A DNA stretch of 9,397 bases from Pseudomonadota bacterium. Its GTDB lineage: Bacteria > Pseudomonadota > Gammaproteobacteria > Steroidobacterales > Steroidobacteraceae. How positions within the stretch are numbered: the stretch's first letter is position 1; each line of letters starts with the position of its first letter. The notes under the pieces were generated by a model that had not been told where the DNA came from, made no database searches, and saw nothing but the letters and a program-made list of their open reading frames with translations. The position numbers and the translations under genes are program-made. The stretch lies in contig JAKAZP010000074.1 of the NCBI GenBank assembly GCA_021815905.1, positions 1 to 9,397 of the forward strand, in the 5' to 3' direction. Positions 1 through 4,743 of the stretch are shown in pieces.

Positions 1-306
1 AAGACCATGGAGGGCGCCGCGGCGCTGATCGCCGATCGCATGCGGCGGGAATTCCGGGCCTCCTGGCTCGACCGGCTCGCGGGACTCGCGGCGCGGCCGG
101 TGCTTCGGCGGGTCGCCTCGAGCCTCGACCCGCGCCGCTACAACGGCGCCTGCATGGTCGGACTCACCGGCGTCGTGGTAAAAAGCCATGGCAGGGCCGA
201 CCGCATGGCCTTCTCGCGGGCCATCCTCAGCGCCGCCCTGGCGGCGCGGCGCGGATTGACGGCCCATATTGCACGCGCCCTCGCGGCGCAGGGGTCGACA
301 AATTGA
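1..306 (+). CDS. plsX: Phosphate acyltransferase PlsX, C-terminal part (5' end outside the window)
   Basis: PlsX transfers an acyl group from acyl-ACP to inorganic phosphate. The acyl-phosphate is used by PlsY in the first step of phospholipid synthesis, at the cytoplasmic face of the membrane. Only the last 101 residues are visible; the frame is open from base 1, so the ATG at 7 is internal. The family signature is clear: an amphipathic stretch followed by DPRRYNGACMVGL and VVKSHG (about residues 42-62 of the visible part), which matches the conserved YNGA..LGL.G.V.KSHG block at the PlsX C-terminus. The tail is Ala/Arg-rich and variable, as is usual here. The stop TGA (304-306) overlaps the TTG start of fabH, so the two genes are translationally coupled, matching the common plsX-fabH order. 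The identification is firm; the length of the whole gene cannot be seen. Confidence 0.95.
   Translation, partial: KTMEGAAALIADRMRREFRASWLDRLAGLAARPVLRRVASSLDPRRYNGACMVGLTGVVVKSHGRADRMAFSRAILSAALAARRGLTAHIARALAAQGSTN
290..294 (+). promoter_or_regulatory. Ribosome binding site for fabH, inside the plsX 3' end
   Basis: AGGGG lies 8 nt before the TTG at 303-305. It supports this rare start codon and the overlap with plsX. Confidence 0.6.
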
Positions 307-1268
307 TCTATTCGCGTATCGCGGGGACCGGCTCTTACCTGCCGGAGAAGGTTCTGACGAACCTCGATCTCGAGAAGATGATGGACACCAGCGACGCCTG
401 GATCCGCGAGCGCACCGGGATCGAGCGGCGGCACATCGCCGCCGATAACGAGACCACGGTCGATCTGGCCGAGCGCGCCGCGCGAGCGGCTCTGGATGTC
501 GCGGGCGTCGATCCGGGCGATGTCGACCTGATCGCCTTCGGTACCACGACTCCCGACATGGTCTTTCCGAACTGCGGCGTATTGCTGCAGGCCCGGCTCG
601 GTTGCCGGGGCGCGCCCGCCTTCAGCCTCGAGACCGCCTGCAGCGGATTCATGTACGCGCTGTCGATCGCGGACAAGTTCGTGCGCTGCGGAGAGGTGCG
701 TCGCGCGCTGGTGATCGGCGCCGAGACGCTGTCCCGCATCACCGACTGGAGCGATCGCACCACGGCCGTGCTGTTCGCCGACGGGGCCGGCGCCGTGGTG
801 CTCGAGCCGGCGGAGGAGCCGGGAGTGCTCTCGACGCACGTGCACGCCGACGGTGCCTACAAGGATCTGCTCTATTGCGGCGGCGGGATCGCGGGCGCCG
901 TCGATCCCGCCAAGGCACGCCGTCTGATCACCATGACCGGGAGCGAAGTGTTCAAAGTCGCCGTGATGACTCTCGGCAAGGCGATCGATGAGACACTCGC
1001 GGCGAACCGGCTCGATCGCTCGGCCATCGACTGGCTGGTACCGCATCAGGCGAATCTGCGCATCATCCAGGCCACCGCGCGCAAGCTCGATCTGCCGTGG
1101 GACCGCGTGGTCACGACGGTGCAGGAGCACGGCAATACTTCCGCGGCGTCCGTGCCGCTCGCGCTCGATACCGCGGTGCGCGACGGCCGCATCAAGCGGG
1201 GCGATCTGCTGCTGCTCGAGGCCTTCGGCGGCGGAGTCACCTGGGGCTCCGCGCTGATCCGGTATTGA
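303..1268 (+). CDS. fabH: Beta-ketoacyl-ACP synthase III (FabH)
   Basis: FabH condenses acetyl-CoA with malonyl-ACP to start type II fatty acid synthesis in the cytosol. The protein has 321 residues, close to the usual 317 or so. The Cys-His-Asn triad is complete: C113 in ETACSGF, H248 in VPHQANLRI and N278 in HGNTSAASVP. The N-terminal GTGSYLPE, DTSDAWIRERTGI and C-terminal LLEAFGGGVTWGSALIRY blocks closely match the enteric enzyme. The TTG start is chosen because it places the N-terminus (MIYSRIAGTG) within one residue of E. coli FabH, has an AGGGG ribosome site 8 nt upstream, and overlaps the plsX stop. The gene ends just before a hairpin terminator, so fabD, fabG and acpP do not follow in this operon, unlike the E. 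coli layout. Function is nearly certain; which acyl-CoA primers it prefers cannot be read from the sequence. Confidence 0.97.
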   Translation: MIYSRIAGTGSYLPEKVLTNLDLEKMMDTSDAWIRERTGIERRHIAADNETTVDLAERAARAALDVAGVDPGDVDLIAFGTTTPDMVFPNCGVLLQARLGCRGAPAFSLETACSGFMYALSIADKFVRCGEVRRALVIGAETLSRITDWSDRTTAVLFADGAGAVVLEPAEEPGVLSTHVHADGAYKDLLYCGGGIAGAVDPAKARRLITMTGSEVFKVAVMTLGKAIDETLAANRLDRSAIDWLVPHQANLRIIQATARKLDLPWDRVVTTVQEHGNTSAASVPLALDTAVRDGRIKRGDLLLLEAFGGGVTWGSALIRY

Positions 1269-1269
1269 T

Positions 1270-1300
1270 AAAAAAAAACGCCGCGCGATGCGCGGCGTTT
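1270..1300. terminator. Bidirectional intrinsic terminator between fabH and the lipoprotein gene
   Basis: A perfect 11-bp inverted repeat (AAACGCCGCGC at 1276-1286, GCGCGGCGTTT at 1290-1300) surrounds a 3-nt loop. On the + strand it follows the fabH stop almost directly, but only three T follow the GC stem. On the - strand the hairpin is followed by a run of nine T (1270-1278), so it is a stronger terminator for the lipoprotein gene, whose stop lies 21 bp away. Confidence 0.9.
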
Positions 1301-1321
1301 CGTTGAGCTTGGATGTGCTTT

Positions 1322-1639
1322 TTACTTCTGGATCGACCGGCGGAACATCCGGTTGATCTTCTCGTTGGTCGCATCGACCGCCGACTGGGCGGCCTGGGCG
1401 GCAGCCAGCGCCTGATTGGCAGTGCTCTGGGCGCCATCGGCGGCCTGCTTGGCGGCCTGGGCGTCGCTGGCGGCCTGATCCGCGGAGCTCTTGGCCGCGG
1501 ACACCTGCGATTGCAGCTGGGCTACCTGCGACTTCAGATCCGCGATATCCGACTGCATCGGCTTGAGGTCTTGACAACCTGCAAGGACGACCACGACTGC
1601 CGCGGCAGCAGCCACCTTCACAACATTCGCGCACTTCAT
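1322..1639 (-). CDS. OprI/Lpp-type alanine-zipper outer-membrane lipoprotein
   Basis: A 105-residue lipoprotein. Residues 1-21 are a signal peptide (MKC..., then an Ala/Val core) ending in the lipobox LAGC with C22 as the lipidated cysteine. The next residue is Gln, not Asp, which fits sorting to the outer membrane by the E. coli rule. Residues 32-46 form Lpp-like heptads (I32, L35, V39, L42, V46). Residues 48-95 are an Ala-rich zipper (AAKSSADQAAS, QAAKQAADGA, QALAAAQAAQSAVDATNEK). The end, NRMFRRSIQK, resembles the OprI end and finishes in Lys, the residue Lpp uses for its peptidoglycan link. By analogy it tethers or stabilises the outer membrane. The mature part is 84 residues, longer than Lpp (58) or OprI (about 64). 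The ATG at 1639 has an AGAAGGGGA ribosome site 5-6 nt upstream. The open frame continues further upstream, but without signal-peptide logic. Covalent attachment to peptidoglycan is inferred. Confidence 0.9.
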   Translation of the reverse strand: MKCANVVKVAAAAAVVVVLAGCQDLKPMQSDIADLKSQVAQLQSQVSAAKSSADQAASDAQAAKQAADGAQSTANQALAAAQAAQSAVDATNEKINRMFRRSIQK

Positions 1640-1644
1640 ACAAG

Positions 1645-1653
1645 TCCCCTTCT
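1645..1653 (-). promoter_or_regulatory. Strong ribosome binding site of the lipoprotein gene
   Basis: On the - strand AGAAGGGGA ends 5 nt before the ATG at 1639. It decides the start within a longer open frame and fits a highly expressed envelope lipoprotein. Confidence 0.75.
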
Positions 1654-1997
1654 GGGTTGTTGATTCGGGAGGTCCTGAGAAACGCAACGCGAAAGCGGCG
1701 GGCAAGCGCGCTGCCGCGGTTCGCAGCCTGCAACTGCACCAAATTTGCGGCGGAAATGCAACTCGAAGCGGCCCTTTTGTCTTTGGAACGCGACAGCTGG
1801 AGTTCGTTCCGAGGGTGCTCGGGATTTTTCGAGCGCCGATTCGCCACATTCCAGGGGTGGCGGCGCGGGAGCGCGGCAGCGGGAGCGCACGGTCCGCGGA
1901 GCGGCGGCGAGCGGAAGGCATGGCTGCGCAGGAGCGGCGTTGTTGCGGAAACCCTACGGGGAGGGACGGGCGGGGTAAGGAGCGTGCACCCGTCCGC

Positions 1998-2025
1998 TTG
2001 CGACGGATGGGTAATTGGATATAAT
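1998..2025 (+). promoter_or_regulatory. Sigma-70-type promoter of the lexA-imuA-imuB-dnaE2 operon
   Basis: A -35 box TTGCGA (1998-2003, four of six consensus bases) and a perfect -10 box TATAAT (2020-2025) are separated by 16 bp. Transcription would start near 2032, about 26 nt before the lexA ATG. No other promoter is apparent before imuA, imuB or dnaE2, whose gaps are 18 nt, 7 nt and an overlap, so this one probably drives all four genes. The -10 lies inside the operator candidates. Confidence 0.75.
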
Positions 2026-2028
2026 TAC
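2011..2028. repeat. Perfect inverted repeat GTAATT-N6-AATTAC around the lexA -10 box
   Basis: The arms 2011-2016 and 2023-2028 are perfect reverse complements separated by GGATAT. The repeat is centred 3 bp left of the LexA box candidate and could be an alternative operator or the site of another regulator. Confidence 0.6.
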
Positions 2029-2030
2029 AG
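2015..2030 (+). promoter_or_regulatory. Candidate LexA box (SOS operator) over the -10 of lexA
   Basis: TTGGATATAATTACAG matches the E. coli-type box CTGTATATATATACAG at 12 of 16 bases. The right half (ACAG) is perfect, and the left half is changed to TTGG. It covers the -10 box, so bound LexA would block RNA polymerase. The recognition helix of the LexA encoded just downstream is nearly identical to that of E. coli, which supports this type of site. The box shares the AT-rich stretch with a second, offset palindrome (2011-2028), so the exact bound sequence is uncertain. Confidence 0.55.
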
Positions 2031-2057
2031 TATTGTATAAATGGACAGGTGCTCCCG

Positions 2058-2684
2058 ATGTCCGACCTGACTCCGCGCCAGACGCAAATTCTGCGCCTCA
2101 TCCAGCGCTTCATCACCGAGACCGGCATGCCGCCCACCCGGGCGGAGATCGCACGCGAGCTCGGCTTCCGATCGCCCAATGCCGCGGAGGATCACCTGCG
2201 GGCGCTCGCCCGCAAGGGCGTCATCGCGCTCATTCCCGGCGCCTCGCGTGGTATCCAGCTCAAGGATACCATCCGGGAGCAGATGGGCCTGCCGCTGATC
2301 GGGCGCGTCGCCGCCGGCAAGCCCATTTTTTCGGAAGAGAACGTCGAGTCCCGGCTGCAGATCGATCCGGAGCTCTTTCAACCCCGACCGCACTATCTCC
2401 TGAAGGTCACCGGCATGAGCATGAAGGACGCCGGCATTCTCGATGGGGATCTGGTCGCGGTTCATCGCACCCCGGAGGTGCGCAGCCGCCAGATCGTCGT
2501 GGCGCGCCTGGAGAACGAGGTCACCGTGAAGCGCTATCGCCAGGAAGGCTCCATCGTCTGGCTCTTGCCCGAGAACAGCGACTTCGAGCCCATCCGCGTG
2601 GATCTGAAGGAGCAGCCGCTCCTCATCGAGGGCATCGTGGTTGGCGTGCTGCGCCGGAGCAAGACGGCGCACGGGCTGACTTGA
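2058..2684 (+). CDS. lexA: LexA, self-cleaving repressor of the SOS response
   Basis: A 208-residue repressor (E. coli 202). The N-terminal winged helix-turn-helix (1-70) carries [24 protein letters not shown]. Its recognition helix matches E. coli except Glu45 to Asp, so a CTGT-N8-ACAG type of operator is expected. The C-terminal peptidase domain has the cleavage site A86-G87 (GRVAAGKP), nucleophile S121 in [15 protein letters not shown] and general base K158 in [13 protein letters not shown]. RecA filaments on single-stranded DNA should trigger self-cleavage and release the operon. The start at 2058 aligns with E. coli LexA (MSDLTPRQ versus MKALTARQ) and has AGG 8 nt upstream; the in-frame GTG at 2049 would add only three residues. 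It is the first gene of the mutagenesis cassette, as in several proteobacteria that keep a LexA dedicated to it. Whether another LexA exists elsewhere in the genome is unknown. Confidence 0.97.
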   Translation: MSDLTPRQTQILRLIQRFITETGMPPTRAEIARELGFRSPNAAEDHLRALARKGVIALIPGASRGIQLKDTIREQMGLPLIGRVAAGKPIFSEENVESRLQIDPELFQPRPHYLLKVTGMSMKDAGILDGDLVAVHRTPEVRSRQIVVARLENEVTVKRYRQEGSIVWLLPENSDFEPIRVDLKEQPLLIEGIVVGVLRRSKTAHGLT

Positions 2685-2702
2685 TGCCAAGAGTGGTCGG
2701 CC

Positions 2703-3326
2703 ATGTCCCGCGCGATCCGGGAGCTGCTCGAGCATCCCGCCATCTGGCGCGGCAGAAGTGCGGCGCGGGCGCGGACTTTTCCCACCGGGTTCCCGGCCCT
2801 CGATGAAGGGCTTCCGGGCGGAGGCTGGCCGCAGGCGGGGCTGATCGAGATCCTCCCGACCTGCTTCGGGATCGGGGAGCTGCCGCTCCTGCTGCCGACT
2901 CTCGCCGCCGTCACCCGGCGTTCCGAGGCGCGCTGGTGCGCATGGGTGGCGCCACCTTTGCAGCCTTTTGCTCCGGCGCTCGCCGCGCGGGGGGTCGCCC
3001 TGGAGCGGATGCTCGTGGTGCGGGCCCCTGCGGGTCCGGGAAGCTCTTCCGAGCTCTGGGCCTTCGAGCAGGTGCTGCGCTCGGGGGCCTGCGACATCGC
3101 TCTGGCCTGGGCACGGCAACCGGCACCCAGGCAGATCCGCCGGTTGCATCTTGCCGCACAGCGAGGCTCGACGCTCGGGGTGTTGTTCCGGCCGCGAAAG
3201 GCCGCGCGCGAGCCCTCGGCCGCGGCTTTGCGCATTGCCGTCGAGCCGGCCGGCAGCGGTGGGCGAGTCACATTGCTCAAGAGCCGGGGAGGAGCGCGGG
3301 GAACGATCGAGCTCGCCTGGGAGTAG
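2703..3326 (+). CDS. imuA: ImuA, RecA/SulA-like translesion synthesis accessory protein
   Basis: A 207-residue protein with the ImuA pattern: HPAIWRGRSAA near the N-terminus (11-21), then FPTGFPALDEGLPGGGWPQAGLIEIL (26-51) and GIGELPLLLPTLA (56-68). The family has a RecA-like fold. Where RecA has a P-loop, this protein has LPTCFGIGE without the GK(S/T), so ATP hydrolysis of the RecA kind is not expected. The middle, ALAARGVALERMLVVRAP and ACDIALAW, fits the same fold. In the known cassette ImuA works with ImuB and DnaE2 in damage-induced mutagenesis and is thought to regulate or recruit them. The gene starts 18 nt after lexA. The ribosome site is weak (AAGAG, about 10 nt before the ATG), so coupling to lexA translation is likely. 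The C-terminus is Arg/Gly-rich and less conserved. Position and motifs together make the call safe. Confidence 0.92.
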   Translation: MSRAIRELLEHPAIWRGRSAARARTFPTGFPALDEGLPGGGWPQAGLIEILPTCFGIGELPLLLPTLAAVTRRSEARWCAWVAPPLQPFAPALAARGVALERMLVVRAPAGPGSSSELWAFEQVLRSGACDIALAWARQPAPRQIRRLHLAAQRGSTLGVLFRPRKAAREPSAAALRIAVEPAGSGGRVTLLKSRGGARGTIELAWE

Positions 3327-3333
3327 ATAAGGA

Positions 3334-4743
3334 ATGCAACATCATCGGAGGATTCGACTGCAGCAGGAGAGTGCGCGCGCCCGGTCGCCGCAGTCGACAC
3401 CCCTTCCCATACTGCGTCCGGTTGCTCCGGCCGGCTCTCCCGCCGGCAACGCCGCGGAGCTCTGGTGGGGTATCCATGTGCCGGCGGCGGCCTCGCGGCA
3501 GGGGCTCGAGGCGCTCGCCGTGCGCGCGCAGCGCTTCACGCCGCGCGTCAGCCTCGTTCCGCCCGACGGACTGCTTCTCGAGGTCAAGGGGAGCCTGCAT
3601 CTGTTCGGCGGCGTGGAGGGCTTGGGTCGCGAGCTGGCGCAGGAGTGCGCGCGGCTGGCGCTGCCTTGCACGCTGGCGCTCGCCCCGACGCCGCTCGCCG
3701 CCTTGGCGGCGGCGCGAGCCGGCAAGCCGCTCGCCGTCGTGGACCCCGCGCAGCTCGTCGGATCGCTCGCGGCCTTGCCGCTTGCGTCATTGCGCTGGCC
3801 GCAGGCTACGATCGACCGGCTCGCGCGCATCGGGGTGCGCACCATCGGGCAGGCGTTGCGCCTGCCCCGTGGGGGCTTCGCACGCCGCTTCGGCACCGAG
3901 GCGCTCGCGATGCTCGATCGGCTCACCGGGCGCACGCGGGATCTGCGCGAGCGTTTCGAGGTGCGCGCGCGCTTTCGCCGCCGCCGCGAGCTGACTCACG
4001 AGTTGGAAAGCCATGAGGCGCTGCTCGCCGCGCTCGCACCGCTGCTGACGGATCTCGGCGAATTCCTCGAGGCGCGCCAGTGCGCCCTGCTCGAGCTCGA
4101 GTGCCGCCTGCGGCATCGCGCCGCCGCCCCGACCTCGTGCCTGCTGCGGCTCGCCGCGCCGCTCGCCGATGCGGCCCGGATCGCCGAGCTGCTCGGTGAG
4201 CGCTTGCGCGCGCTCGCGCTGCCCGAGCCGGTGCGCGCCTGCGAGCTGCGCTCCGGACCGCTCCTCGATCGGGTCTCGGTCTCCGGCGCGCTCTGGCAGC
4301 CGGGGGAGCAGGGCGGCGGCGCCGATGCGCAATCCTCCGATCTCATCGAGCGGCTGCGCGTACGCCTCGGGCCCGAGGCGGTCCAGGGCCTTGAGCTCCG
4401 CGCGGATCACCGGCCGGAGGCGGGGTGGCGGGTGGCGGACTCCGTGTCCGCCCGTTCGTCGCTTTGCGACGAACCCTGCGCGGGCGCTCGCCGCCTGGAC
4501 GTGGCTCGCCCCCTCTGGCTGCTGCCCTCTCCACGCCGGCTCGCAGAGCGAGGCGGCCTGCCGTGGCGCCGCGGCGCTTTGCGCCTCGTATCCGAGCCCG
4601 AGCGGATCGAGACCGGCTGGTGGGACGGCGCCGACATCGCGCGCGATTACTACATCGCGCTCGATGCCCGCGGCGTGCGGCTCTGGGTATTTCGCGAGCG
4701 CGAGCCGCCGCACCGCTGGTTCCTGCAGGGACTCTTCGGGTGA
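3334..4743 (+). CDS. imuB: ImuB, inactive Y-family polymerase-like protein with a shortened N-terminus
   Basis: ImuB links the error-prone polymerase DnaE2 to the beta clamp and to ImuA. It is related to Y-family polymerases but lacks catalysis. Here 469 residues read: a low-complexity leader (1-41), LWWGIHVP (43-50), RFTPRVSLVPPDGLLLEVKGSLHLFGG (67-93), a thumb/HhH-like region (RIGVRTIGQALRLPRGGFARRFG, 165-187), a little-finger-like domain (about 215-320) and the ImuB-specific tail (LGLEA-type LGPEAVQGLELRADHRPE; RPLWLLPSP; RIETGWWDGADIARDYY; RLWVFRE...WFLQGLFG). At the usual DE of active enzymes it has DG (78-79), as expected for an inactive member. Some 65-75 residues normally present between LWWGIHVP and the RFTP block are missing. 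ALW (319-321) may be the remnant of a clamp-binding motif. The ATG has AAGGA directly adjacent, an unfavourable spacing; CTG at 3358 with GGAGG 6 nt upstream is an alternative start. Confidence 0.9.
   Translation: MQHHRRIRLQQESARARSPQSTPLPILRPVAPAGSPAGNAAELWWGIHVPAAASRQGLEALAVRAQRFTPRVSLVPPDGLLLEVKGSLHLFGGVEGLGRELAQECARLALPCTLALAPTPLAALAAARAGKPLAVVDPAQLVGSLAALPLASLRWPQATIDRLARIGVRTIGQALRLPRGGFARRFGTEALAMLDRLTGRTRDLRERFEVRARFRRRRELTHELESHEALLAALAPLLTDLGEFLEARQCALLELECRLRHRAAAPTSCLLRLAAPLADAARIAELLGERLRALALPEPVRACELRSGPLLDRVSVSGALWQPGEQGGGADAQSSDLIERLRVRLGPEAVQGLELRADHRPEAGWRVADSVSARSSLCDEPCAGARRLDVARPLWLLPSPRRLAERGGLPWRRGALRLVSEPERIETGWWDGADIARDYYIALDARGVRLWVFREREPPHRWFLQGLFG
4727..4731 (+). 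promoter_or_regulatory. Ribosome binding site deciding the dnaE2 start
   Basis: AGGGA within the imuB 3' end lies 8 nt before the GTG at 4740-4742. It supports that GTG over earlier positions in the long open frame. Confidence 0.55.

Larger units (their letters stand above)
1640..2057. other. 418-bp divergent intergenic region between the lipoprotein gene and lexA
   Basis: I find no convincing gene here. Open frames on both strands give Arg/Ala/Gly-rich translations without recognisable motifs or ribosome sites. The right end (1990-2050) holds the lexA promoter and its operators. The left end must hold the promoter of the lipoprotein gene on the - strand, but I cannot find a good -35/-10 pair. 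In the middle are two small inverted repeats: GCTCG/CGAGC (1817-1821, 1830-1834) and CGCCAC/GTGGCG (1842-1847, 1857-1862). Both are short enough to be chance in DNA this GC-rich. The AT-rich island at 2011-2041 stands out sharply from its surroundings. Confidence 0.6.

Noticed and set aside
138..1847. An open frame of 569 codons on the - strand across fabH and the lipoprotein gene
   Set aside because: It is antisense to fabH and overlaps the lipoprotein gene in another frame. It shows no recognisable domain and runs through the terminator hairpin.
1657..2040. Open frames on both strands in the lexA/lipoprotein spacer
   Set aside because: They have low-complexity basic translations, no ribosome sites, and overlap each other and the promoter. 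No motif supports any of them.
1984..2052. The GTAC-N4-GTGC type of site described for a second LexA in Pseudomonas
   Set aside because: GGAC and GTGC occur near 2043-2052, but the spacing is 2 nt instead of 4, and the LexA here has an E. coli-like recognition helix.
2049..2057. GTG at 2049 as the start of lexA
   Set aside because: It would add MLP before the standard LexA N-terminus. The ATG at 2058 aligns with E. coli LexA and has a better placed AGG.
4425..4739. Upstream extension of the dnaE2 frame
   Set aside because: The frame is open, but its translation is Arg/Pro-rich and lies wholly inside imuB. The GTG at 4740 has a ribosome site and gives the usual DnaE2 N-terminus.
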